Origin: Candidatus Sphingobacterium stercoripullorum | GTDB taxonomy: Bacteria; Bacteroidota; Bacteroidia; Sphingobacteriales; Sphingobacteriaceae | Assembly: GCA_019114715.1 (NCBI GenBank) | Contig: DXEZ01000323.1 | Location: 1 to 21,255 of the forward strand | Reading direction: 5' to 3' | Length of the DNA stretch: 21,255 bases | Shown here: positions 15,225 to 21,255 of the stretch, one piece after another | Layout: each line of letters opens with the position of its first letter | How positions within the stretch are numbered: the stretch's first letter is position 1 | Made by a program: the position numbers and the translations under genes | The notes under the pieces: model-generated | Database searches by the model: none | What the model saw: only the letters and a program-made list of their open reading frames with translations | Told to the model about the DNA's origin: nothing

Positions 15225-15269
15225 GAACTAACATCGGAAAGTGGAAACTCGGAAAGTGGAATTTAGTTC
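15225..15269. repeat. Tandem 13-nt repeat framed by a 7-nt inverted repeat, upstream of the response regulator gene
   Basis: TCGGAAAGTGGAA occurs at 15234-15246 and again at 15249-15261, a 15-nt period. GAACTAA (15225-15231) and its reverse complement TTAGTTC (15263-15269) flank the pair. Tandem direct repeats are typical OmpR-family binding sites, so autoregulation by the downstream regulator is plausible. It could instead be a small duplicated relic. No exact TAnnTTTG box is visible in this 236-nt gap; TATATTTA at 15217-15224 is one base off. Confidence 0.55.
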
Positions 15270-15362
15270 CCAGAATGTGTAGTGTTACCGCTTTTTATAA
15301 AGTCAAATCGAGGGTGTTTAATGAACGGAGTGAAAACTCGTAAGAATTAAGATCTCAGAAAT

Positions 15363-16058
15363 ATGAAAAAAAATCAAAAAATATTACTAGCAGAAGACGA
15401 TCCAAATCTTGGCGAACTACTCAAAGACTATCTAGAACTTAAAGGAAAGTTCGAGGTAACGCTATGCCCAGATGGACTTGAAGCGCTAGACGCATTTCGT
15501 AAGTCAACTTACGACTTATGCATACTGGATGTTATGATGCCTAAAAAAGATGGCTTCTCACTAGGTAAAGATATCCGGAAAATAGACAACACTATTCCCA
15601 TAATTTATGCTACAGCAAAAGGGATGATGGAAGATAAAACCCAAGCCTTTGAGCTAGGCGGTGATGATTATATTACCAAGCCATTTCGAGTTGAAGAGCT
15701 ACTACTACGAATAAATGCCTTATTAAAACGAACTTCAAAAGATAGAGAAGAAGAAAGTATCGATAAATTTGAAATAGGAGAATACTTTTTTGATTACACG
15801 GGGCAAACGCTGACTTTAAAAGGTCAAACACAAAAGCTATCTACCAAGGAAGCAGAGTTACTGAGGCTGCTATGTTTGAAGAAAAATGATGTATTGACCC
15901 GTGAAGAAGCCTTGGTAAAAATATGGCACGACGACAATTATTTTACGGGTAGAAGTATGGATGTTTTCCTGAGTAAACTAAGAAAGTATTTGAAAGGGGA
16001 TTCCAATGTAGAAATTGTTAACGTCCATGGAAAAGGATATAAACTTTTAGTACCATAA
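15363..16058 (+). CDS. OmpR-family response regulator, RprY-like
   Basis: This 231-aa DNA-binding regulator is presumably phosphorylated by the upstream kinase. The receiver domain covers about residues 5-122: acidic pocket Glu11-Asp12-Asp13, phospho-acceptor Asp56 in LDVMMPKKDG, switch Thr84 and Lys106 (ITKPF). The C-terminal winged helix (about 132-230) carries LSTKEAELLRLL and ends VNVHGKGYKLLVP, typical of OmpR/PhoB proteins. It resembles the Bacteroidota RprY group. Its gene is separated from the kinase by 236 nt that include tandem repeats, and it is followed after 3 nt by the aldo/keto reductase, which is probably on the same transcript. Confidence 0.94.
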   Translation: MKKNQKILLAEDDPNLGELLKDYLELKGKFEVTLCPDGLEALDAFRKSTYDLCILDVMMPKKDGFSLGKDIRKIDNTIPIIYATAKGMMEDKTQAFELGGDDYITKPFRVEELLLRINALLKRTSKDREEESIDKFEIGEYFFDYTGQTLTLKGQTQKLSTKEAELLRLLCLKKNDVLTREEALVKIWHDDNYFTGRSMDVFLSKLRKYLKGDSNVEIVNVHGKGYKLLVP

Positions 16059-16061
16059 AGA

Positions 16062-16901
16062 ATGAAAAAACACTTTGAGCTCAACAATTCCATAAAAATC
16101 CCATCCATAGGATTTGGAACCTGGTTAATAGAAGATGGGGCGCCCTGTTATAACGCAGTAAAAACAGCCTTAAATGCAGGTTATACACATATAGATACAG
16201 CAGCAACCTATAAGAACGAAGCTTCAGTTGGAAAAGCGATTAAGGAGGTTGCAAAGAGAGAAGATATCTTCCTAACGACGAAAGTTTGGAATACCGATAG
16301 AGGATACAATCAAACTCTAGAAGCTTTTAACCATTCTCTTAAGCTGCTTCAAACTGACTATGTAGACCTTTATCTGATTCATTGGCCAGCGAACCAAAGC
16401 CAGTTCGATAATTGGGCAGAAATCAATAGCGATACTTGGAGAGCTCTTGAGACTCTTTATGAGCAAGGTAAAGCTAAAGCAATTGGTGTAAGCAATTTTT
16501 TAACGCCACATTTAGAAGCCCTATGGAAAGACGCTAAAGTCAAGCCCATGGTCAATCAAATCGAATTCCACCCGGGCTATACACAAGAGGAAACCGTTAA
16601 ATGGTGTAAAGATCATAACGTTTTAGTCCAAGCTTGGTCGCCGCTAGGTTCAGGGCGAATATTAGAGGATCCGCAGGTTATAGAAATCGCAAACAAATAC
16701 AACATCAGTGTAGGCCAAGTGTGTATACTGTTCGCCTTGCAGCAAGATGTTCTACCTCTTCCTAAATCTACGAACCCAGAGCGCATTGCTTTAAACTTGG
16801 AGGTGGGTGATGTTCAATTAACAAAACAAGAGATCGAGCTATTAAAAAACATTCAAACTACTGGATTTTCTGGATTAAATCCTAGCGAAGTAGAATTCTA
16901 A
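16062..16901 (+). CDS. Aldo/keto reductase (AKR superfamily)
   Basis: This is an NADPH-dependent cytoplasmic oxidoreductase reducing aldehydes or ketones to alcohols. The 279-aa length fits the 2,5-diketo-gluconate/glyoxal reductase-type AKRs. The catalytic tetrad is complete: Asp45 and Tyr50 (HIDTAATYKNE), Lys74 (TTKVW) and His107 (YLIHWP). The cofactor-side segments GVSNF, NQIEFHPG, AWSPLGSG and PLPKSTNPERI are present. The start lies 3 nt after the response regulator stop, so the two are probably co-transcribed. That makes it a likely associate or output of the two-component system, perhaps for reactive-aldehyde detoxification, although the physiological substrate is not deducible. A terminator-like hairpin follows about 85 nt after the stop. 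Confidence 0.94.
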   Translation: MKKHFELNNSIKIPSIGFGTWLIEDGAPCYNAVKTALNAGYTHIDTAATYKNEASVGKAIKEVAKREDIFLTTKVWNTDRGYNQTLEAFNHSLKLLQTDYVDLYLIHWPANQSQFDNWAEINSDTWRALETLYEQGKAKAIGVSNFLTPHLEALWKDAKVKPMVNQIEFHPGYTQEETVKWCKDHNVLVQAWSPLGSGRILEDPQVIEIANKYNISVGQVCILFALQQDVLPLPKSTNPERIALNLEVGDVQLTKQEIELLKNIQTTGFSGLNPSEVEF

Positions 16902-16984
16902 CTGCATTAAATATAGAAGACTTAAACTTTAGGTTTAGCCTTAGCCATTGGTGGCTCGCAAGAAAAAAAGAAGCTAAGTCATTT

Positions 16985-17030
16985 AAAAGAGATGTATCCA
17001 ACTAATATAAAAGAAGGAGCATCTCTTTTT
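16985..17030 (+). terminator. Likely terminator of the response regulator-aldo/keto reductase transcript
   Basis: AAAAGAGATG (16985-16994) pairs perfectly with CATCTCTTTT (17020-17029), and the helix can extend inward by a T-G pair and TCC/GGA past one bulged A. It ends in five T. The long loop and short T-run make it weaker than others in this window. Confidence 0.6.
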
Positions 17031-17256
17031 GGGTTTCAAAATCAATCCACGGATTTAGAAGGGAGAATATTCTCATAAAGAATAGAAGACCGTATTAACA
17101 GAAAGTTCAACTTACCTACAATACCTCCATTTTTGCAACTTTCATTTAAGAGTTTTATCCAAAAGATAGCACCATAAAAAGTCGGGATAAAAGAAAAAGG
17201 AGGGGCCTTGGACGAGGATCAATTAATCACTATCTTACGGTTTTAAAGGAAGTTAC

Positions 17257-17274
17257 CCTAAGGATTAACTTAGG
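17257..17274. promoter_or_regulatory. Inverted repeat immediately upstream of the metE promoter
   Basis: CCTAAG-GATTAA-CTTAGG is a perfect 6+6+6 inverted repeat ending 4 nt before the putative -33 TTTG of metE. It is well placed for a transcription factor acting at metE in addition to the riboswitch. No regulator gene is nearby to suggest its identity. Confidence 0.4.
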
Positions 17275-17278
17275 AAGT

Positions 17279-17310
17279 TTTGGAGATTCGGGAAATTTTA
17301 TTCATATTTG
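17279..17310 (+). promoter_or_regulatory. Candidate metE promoter
   Basis: TTTG (17279-17282), a 20-nt spacer and CATATTTG (17303-17310) fit the Bacteroidota layout with one mismatch. Transcription is predicted near 17315-17317, exactly where the aptamer P1 stem begins, which supports both calls. Confidence 0.6.
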
Positions 17311-17315
17311 CGGTT

Positions 17316-17414
17316 GCTTATAGAGAAAGGTGGAGGGAATAGACCCTGTGATGCCTTAGCAACCTAACTCACGTCAAGGTGCTACATTCTACTCAATCGA
17401 TGAGACAGATAAGC
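17316..17414 (+). ncRNA. SAM-I (S-box) riboswitch aptamer upstream of metE
   Basis: The S-box core is clear by eye: an AGAG junction, then GGTGGAGGGA, CCCTGTGATGCC, GCAACC, and AAGGTGCTA-ATTC-like sequence. P1 closes perfectly between GCTTAT (17316-17321) and ATAAGC (17409-17414), and the 3' side keeps the GATGAGACAGATAAG pattern. It senses S-adenosylmethionine and should reduce metE expression when methionine is plentiful. It lies about 105 nt upstream of the metE start. A classic terminator with T-run is missing downstream, so the output mode is not obvious. Confidence 0.9.
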
Positions 17415-17478
17415 TGGTGATCTAAACCGCACCACCTTTCAAAAATAAGCTTCAGGGAGTCAACCACTTTTTGGTTGA
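17415..17478 (+). promoter_or_regulatory. Putative expression platform of the metE riboswitch
   Basis: CCACCTTT (17432-17439) and a second ATAAGC (17445-17450) are perfectly complementary to AAAGGTGG (17326-17333) and GCTTAT (17316-17321) of the aptamer, in the right order for one interrupted 14-bp helix. Forming it would destroy P1 and P2. Downstream, TCAACCA (17460-17466) and TGGTTGA (17472-17478) form a 7-bp hairpin with a 5-nt loop but no T-run. Confidence 0.6.
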
Positions 17479-17520
17479 ATAATTAACAGATTTGTATATA
17501 ATTTATTTTACAAAATCAAT

Positions 17521-19836
17521 ATGCTTTTAACAAACAATTTAGGGTATCCTCGAGTAGGTGCCAATCGTGAACTCAAAAAAGCTTCAGAGGCTTACTGGGG
17601 AAAGAGAATATCCCAAGAAGAGCTACTAAAAGCTGGTAAAGAAATCCGTGAAGAAAACTGGAAAACACAAGTTGAAAAAGGAATTAAATTGATTCCTTCA
17701 AATGATTTTTCATTTTACGATCAGGTATTAGATACGACTTTAACTGTAGGCGCTATACCAGAGAGATACGAAGATCTTGTTAATGACCAAGATAGCGGAT
17801 ATCAGTTGGATTTATATTTTGCCATGGCCCGTGGACACCAAACCGATAAGGTAGATGTTACTGCCATGGAAATGACAAAATGGTTCGATACCAATTACCA
17901 CTATTTAGTTCCAGAATTTGTTAAAAGTCAAAAATTCAAACTGAATTCAGAAAAAGCTGTAAACGAATACAAAGAAGCGAAATCATTAGGTATTGAAACC
18001 AAGCCTGTTCTTTTAGGCCCAATTACATACCTACTTCTTGGAAAAGAAAAAGAGGAAAACTTCCACAGAATCGATCTTCTAGATGAGCTTCTACCTGTTT
18101 ACGAAGAGCTTATCGGGAAATTAGCAAGTGCCGGAGCTCAATGGATTCAAATAGATGAACCCTTCTTATCACTAGACTTAGAGCCAGAAGTTGCTACGAA
18201 ATACCAATCTACATTTGCACGCTTGAAAAAAGCAGCAGGTGACACTAAGATTCTTGTTACTACGTACTTTGAAGCGCTATTAGAAAACACAAAAATCGCA
18301 GTAGAATTAGATATAGATGCATTGCATATAGATTTAGTTCGCGCTCCTAAGCAACTTGAAGAAGTGCTTGATGCTCTTCCAGAAAACATCGCTTTATCTT
18401 TAGGAGTAGTCGACGGAAGAAACATTTGGAAAAATGATTACGAGGCATCTTTAAAGTTAATTAAAAAAGCGATCGAAAAGCTTGGAGAAGATAGAGTGTG
18501 GATAGCACCATCGTGCTCCCTATTACATGTTCCATACGACTTAGACCTAGAAACCAATGAAAAAACGCTTCCTGCAGAAGTGAAAAACTGGTTAGCCTTT
18601 GCTAAGCAAAAGCTAGTTGAAGTCAATGACCTAGCAGCATTAGCAATCAACTTAGAAGATGAAAAAGCTAAGGATAACTATCAAGCGAACTTAAATGCGC
18701 TAGAAAGCAGAAGAACATCTAGCTTAATTCATAGACCAGAAGTTAAGAGTCGTGTTCATGCAATTACAGATGAAGATGCTAAACGTAGCACACCATTCAA
18801 AGAGCGTAAAAAAATCCAACAAGATAAATTCAATCTCCCTGCTTTACCAACCACTACCATTGGTTCTTTCCCACAAACGAAAGAAGTTAGAAAGTGGAGA
18901 TCGGATTTGAAGAAAGGTTTAATCAGCCAAGAGCAATACGACGAGGCTATTGAACTTGAAACAAAGAAACTCATCAAGCTTCAAGAAGAGCTAGATATAG
19001 ATGTGTTGGTACACGGAGAGTTTGAAAGAAACGACATGGTCGAGTATTTCGGAGAGCAGTTAGAAGGCTACGCCTTTACACAAAAAGGATGGGTTCAATC
19101 ATACGGTTCAAGATGTGTGAAGCCACCTGTTTTATACGGAGATATATACCGTCCAGAGGACATGACTGTAAGGTGGTCTAAATTCGCTCAGTCGTTAACT
19201 GATAGGCCTGTAAAAGGTATGTTAACCGGTCCAGTAACAATTCTTCAGTGGTCATTTGTAAGAAACGATCAACCTGATGAATTGACTACTTACCAACTTG
19301 CTCTTGCAATTTTGGATGAAGTACAAGCGCTAGAAAAAGCGGGTATTAAAATCATTCAAATTGACGAGCCTGCAATACGTGAAGGACTACCTCTTCGCAA
19401 AGCGGATCAAAAAGAATACTTACAGTGGGCTGTAAGAGCATTTAGAGTTTCTTCTTCAAATGTTGAAGACGATACACAGATCCATACACACATGTGCTAC
19501 TCTGAGTTTAACGAGGTGATTAAAGACATAGCAGACATGGATGCTGACGTAATTACCATTGAAACTTCACGTTCTCAAATGGAGCTGTTGAATGCTTTCG
19601 GAGAATTCAAATATCCAAATGATATTGGACCTGGAGTTTATGACATTCACTCACCAAGGGTTCCTAACATTGAGGAGATGGTAGAGTTACTTAGAAAAGC
19701 CAAGGATGTTGTCCCAGTTCAACAATTATGGTCTAACCCAGACTGTGGTTTGAAAACAAGAGGTTGGGAAGAAACTACCGCAGCTCTAAAGAATATGGTT
19801 GAAGCAACTAAAATATTTAGAGAAGAAATAAAATAA
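17521..19836 (+). CDS. metE: Cobalamin-independent methionine synthase
   Basis: MetE transfers the methyl group of 5-methyltetrahydrofolate (polyglutamate form) to homocysteine, making methionine without vitamin B12. The 771-aa length is typical. The N-terminal barrel starts with the conserved NNLGYPRVGANRELKKA, and the C-terminal catalytic barrel starts around LPALPTTTIGSFPQT. The zinc and homocysteine ligands are all visible: His657 and Cys659 (HTHMCYSEF), Glu681 (ITIETSRS) and Cys742 (NPDCGLKTRGWEE). IQIDEPAIREGLP holds further catalytic acids. The leader is about 200 nt and carries a SAM-I riboswitch, so expression should rise when SAM is low. It is monocistronic, with a strong terminator. 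MetF, encoded about 6 kb to the left, supplies its folate substrate. Confidence 0.98.
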   Translation: MLLTNNLGYPRVGANRELKKASEAYWGKRISQEELLKAGKEIREENWKTQVEKGIKLIPSNDFSFYDQVLDTTLTVGAIPERYEDLVNDQDSGYQLDLYFAMARGHQTDKVDVTAMEMTKWFDTNYHYLVPEFVKSQKFKLNSEKAVNEYKEAKSLGIETKPVLLGPITYLLLGKEKEENFHRIDLLDELLPVYEELIGKLASAGAQWIQIDEPFLSLDLEPEVATKYQSTFARLKKAAGDTKILVTTYFEALLENTKIAVELDIDALHIDLVRAPKQLEEVLDALPENIALSLGVVDGRNIWKNDYEASLKLIKKAIEKLGEDRVWIAPSCSLLHVPYDLDLETNEKTLPAEVKNWLAFAKQKLVEVNDLAALAINLEDEKAKDNYQANLNALESRRTSSLIHRPEVKSRVHAITDEDAKRSTPFKERKKIQQDKFNLPALPTTTIGSFPQTKEVRKWRSDLKKGLISQEQYDEAIELETKKLIKLQEELDIDVLVHGEFERNDMVEYFGEQLEGYAFTQKGWVQSYGSRCVKPPVLYGDIYRPEDMTVRWSKFAQSLTDRPVKGMLTGPVTILQWSFVRNDQPDELTTYQLALAILDEVQALEKAGIKIIQIDEPAIREGLPLRKADQKEYLQWAVRAFRVSSSNVEDDTQIHTHMCYSEFNEVIKDIADMDADVITIETSRSQMELLNAFGEFKYPNDIGPGVYDIHSPRVPNIEEMVELLRKAKDVVPVQQLWSNPDCGLKTRGWEETTAALKNMVEATKIFREEIK

Positions 19837-19861
19837 CAATGAGCTATTTTATATAGCCACC

Positions 19862-19893
19862 AAAAGTCACCTAATGAATAGGTGACTTTTTTT
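19862..19893 (+). terminator. Intrinsic terminator of metE
   Basis: A perfect 12-bp stem (AAAAGTCACCTA / TAGGTGACTTTT) with loop ATGAA runs into seven T. It begins 25 nt after the metE stop. Confidence 0.92.
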
Positions 19894-19930
19894 ACGCCTC
19901 ATAAACCACCTTTACACTAATTATAAGGCA

Positions 19931-19955
19931 TAAAAAAAGGTAGAAAACTCCACCT
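19931..19955 (-). terminator. Intrinsic terminator of dusB
   Basis: On the minus strand AGGTGGA-GTTT-TCTACCT forms a 7-bp stem with one G-T pair and a 4-nt loop, followed by seven T. It lies about 140 nt past the dusB stop and faces the metE terminator. Confidence 0.7.
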
Positions 19956-20096
19956 GTCTAAATTTTAAACACCTGAAATACGTCTCAAAAAGCCACGTAT
20001 AAAAACTAGCTATTCAGCTCGCTGTCATATTTCACCATTTTCTATATAATTTTTGATAGGCATTGCGCAAACAACACAAGAGATTACCCTTCCCGT

Positions 20097-21107
20097 TTAA
20101 GCAAGTACAGCTTCTGATTCTTGTCTAGAGAAGCTCTCCTCTAACTCATCAAGAATGCTCAATATCTCTGGAATATCAACCGCTTTTACCAGCCGCATAC
20201 GGTATTCTTTAAAGTGAGGAATTCCTTTAAAGTAATTGGCGTAATGCCTACGCATTTCAAACACACCCGTTCTCTCCCCCTTCCATTCAATGGATTTCTC
20301 GAAATGGGTCCGGCATACTTGAACTCTTTCTGTAAGTGTTGGAGGCGGCAAGTATTCTCCCGTTTTAAAGTAGTGTTTGACTTCTCTAAAGATCCAAGGA
20401 TTTCCTATAGCCCCTCGCCCAATCATAATTCCATCTACCTCATATTCTAATCTCCAAGCTGCAGCCTTTTCCACAGAGTCAACATCACCATTTCCAAAAA
20501 TAGGTATCTGAATCCTCGGGTTCCTTTTCACTTTTTTGATCAGCGTCCAATCCGCTTGACCTTTATACATTTGGGAACGTGTTCTGCCGTGTATGGATAA
20601 AGCCTTGATCCCTACATCCTGAAGACGCTCAGCCACCTCGTATACATTTTTTGTGTTATCATCCCAGCCCAGACGTGTTTTTACAGTCACAGGCAGATTA
20701 GTAGATTCAACCACCGCTTTAGTCATGGCCACCATCCGATCGATGTCCTGAAGCAAGCTAGCGCCCGCTCCCCGGCATGCCACATTTTTCACTGGGCAAC
20801 CGTAATTTATATCAATTAAATCCGGTCCTGCCAAGGTAGATATTTCAGTGGCTTGTTTCATGCTGTCAATGTCCGAACCGAAGATCTGAATACCTATGGG
20901 CCTTTCGTACTCAAAAATATCCAACTTCTGGGTCGACTTTGCAGCATTCCGAATTAGTCCTTCCGAGGAAACAAACTCGGTATACATCATATCTACACCT
21001 TGTTGTTTACACACAAAACGAAATGGGGGATCGCTAACATCCTCCATAGGTGCTAAAAGCAAAGGGAACTCCCCTAAATCGATAGAATTTCCAATTTTCA
21101 CGGACAT
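20097..21107 (-). CDS. dusB: tRNA-dihydrouridine synthase, DusB type
   Basis: This FMN enzyme reduces specific uridines in tRNA to dihydrouridine with NADPH. At 336 aa it is the usual length. The barrel starts with LLLAPMEDVSDPPFR, carrying the FMN-site APM motif. Catalytic Cys104 lies in NYGCPVKNV, followed by GAGASLL. VKTRLGW and SIHGRTRSQMYKG provide Lys and His residues for FMN and tRNA, and GNGDV and DGIMIGRGAIGNPW form the phosphate site. The C-terminal helical domain binds tRNA. The subtype is assigned on overall resemblance and is less certain than the family. It lies downstream of trpC on the same strand with 55 nt between and its own TAnnTTTG box close to the start, so it may be transcribed separately. 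Confidence 0.93.
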   Translation of the reverse strand: MSVKIGNSIDLGEFPLLLAPMEDVSDPPFRFVCKQQGVDMMYTEFVSSEGLIRNAAKSTQKLDIFEYERPIGIQIFGSDIDSMKQATEISTLAGPDLIDINYGCPVKNVACRGAGASLLQDIDRMVAMTKAVVESTNLPVTVKTRLGWDDNTKNVYEVAERLQDVGIKALSIHGRTRSQMYKGQADWTLIKKVKRNPRIQIPIFGNGDVDSVEKAAAWRLEYEVDGIMIGRGAIGNPWIFREVKHYFKTGEYLPPPTLTERVQVCRTHFEKSIEWKGERTGVFEMRRHYANYFKGIPHFKEYRMRLVKAVDIPEILSILDELEESFSRQESEAVLA

Positions 21108-21114
21108 AACGGCA

Positions 21115-21122
21115 CAAAAATA
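21115..21122 (-). promoter_or_regulatory. Candidate -7 element of dusB
   Basis: TATTTTTG on the minus strand matches TAnnTTTG and ends 7 nt before the start codon, predicting a very short leader. A TTTG box at 21145-21148 lies 22 nt upstream, slightly farther than usual. Confidence 0.45.
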
Positions 21123-21162
21123 CGCATTTTTTATTTAGCACAAGCAAACTCGATATACTCGT

Positions 21163-21255
21163 TTAATTTATATGCTTCACAAACTCCTTGATTGCCAGCG
21201 ATGGATCATCTTGTGACATGAAATTTTCCCCAATCAAAAAGCCTTGAAAACCTGC
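21163..21255 (-). CDS. trpC: Indole-3-glycerol phosphate synthase, C-terminal fragment (cut by window edge)
   Basis: The last 30 codons and stop of a minus-strand gene enter from the right edge. AGFQGFLIGENFM followed by DDPSLAIKEF matches the phosphate-binding end of the TrpC TIM barrel (GxxxxLIGxxLM...DP). TrpC closes the indole ring in tryptophan synthesis. The rest, including the catalytic residues, is outside the window, so the call relies on this short but characteristic end. Confidence 0.75.
   Translation of the reverse strand, partial: AGFQGFLIGENFMSQDDPSLAIKEFVKHIN

Larger units (their letters stand above)
16902..17278. other. Gene-free stretch between the aldo/keto reductase gene and the metE promoter
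   Basis: It contains the terminator at 16985-17030, two small hairpins before it (16923-16937 and 16943-16956), an 8-nt inverted repeat at 17153-17160 and 17185-17192, and a 6+6+6 inverted repeat at 17257-17274. I see no credible coding frame; the longest open stretch is about 50 codons and overlaps the terminator. Confidence 0.55.

Noticed and set aside
16926..17078. Open stretch of about 50 codons downstream of the aldo/keto reductase (with an ATG at 16992)
   Set aside because: The only ATG gives 28 residues, the sequence overlaps a terminator-like hairpin, and the translation resembles nothing I know. Chance is more likely than a small gene.
17153..17192. 8-nt inverted repeat TTTTATCC / GGATAAAA in the gene-free stretch before metE
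   Set aside because: The arms are A/T-rich and separated by 24 nt, and no T-run or adjacent promoter gives it a role. Recorded only as a repeat.
17310..17430. Extension of riboswitch P1 by GCGGTT (17310-17315) with AACCGC (17425-17430)
   Set aside because: The complementarity is perfect, but the 5' strand overlaps the end of the -7 promoter box and is probably not transcribed.
1..21255. Mobile elements, CRISPR arrays, toxin-antitoxin pairs, tRNA or rRNA genes, defence systems
   Set aside because: I read both strands for transposases, integrases, regular spaced repeats and tRNA-like cloverleaf sequence and found none. The HerA-type ATPase has no nuclease partner that would suggest a defence system.

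Overview
The window reads as an ordinary chromosomal segment of a marine-type Bacteroidota, most likely near the Flavobacteriia; the lineage is inferred. The supporting signs are A+T-rich DNA, starts preceded by A-rich leaders with no Shine-Dalgarno, repeated TAnnTTTG promoter boxes (several with a TTTG box 18-20 nt upstream), an S16 protein with a long Ala/Glu tail, a flavobacterial-style DnaK and a histidine kinase with the HEFKTP H-box. I see no transposase, integrase, phage gene, CRISPR array, tRNA or rRNA.

Layout. 2-970 is the C-terminal part of a HEAT-like/cytochrome c protein cut by the left edge. It converges on a thioredoxin-fold protein with a single active-site cysteine (1015-1569, minus). 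That gene diverges from dnaK (1798-3711) across a region holding a perfect 15-nt inverted repeat. dnaK converges on a minus-strand pair, a HerA/DUF853 ATPase followed by a sugar-phosphate nucleotidyltransferase. A beta-carbonic anhydrase (6657-7319) diverges from the ATPase gene and converges, with only 8 nt between stops, on an exported degenerate FAD-fold protein (7328-8626). glnS (8738-10420) follows. A minus-strand block then holds rpsP, rimM and metF, each with its own terminator or promoter signals. From 13315 rightwards come a histidine kinase, a 236-nt gap with a tandem repeat inside an inverted repeat, an OmpR-type response regulator and an aldo/keto reductase. After a 619-nt gene-free stretch containing a SAM-I riboswitch comes metE (17521-19836). 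The right end carries dusB and the last 30 codons of trpC, both on the minus strand.

How the genes fit together. metF makes 5-methyltetrahydrofolate and metE uses a methyltetrahydrofolate (normally polyglutamated) to make methionine. They lie about 6 kb apart and share near-identical promoter elements (TTTG, 19-20 nt, CATATTTG), but only metE has the SAM riboswitch. The response regulator and aldo/keto reductase are probably co-transcribed, which hints that the two-component system affects carbonyl or redox stress; this is inference. Most other genes are translation, folding or housekeeping functions.

The most interesting signal is the metE leader. Both 5' strands of the aptamer (P1 and P2) are perfectly complementary, in matching order, to a segment just downstream, giving a mutually exclusive 14-bp helix, and the P1 3' hexamer is duplicated there. 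I found no convincing new multi-gene system.
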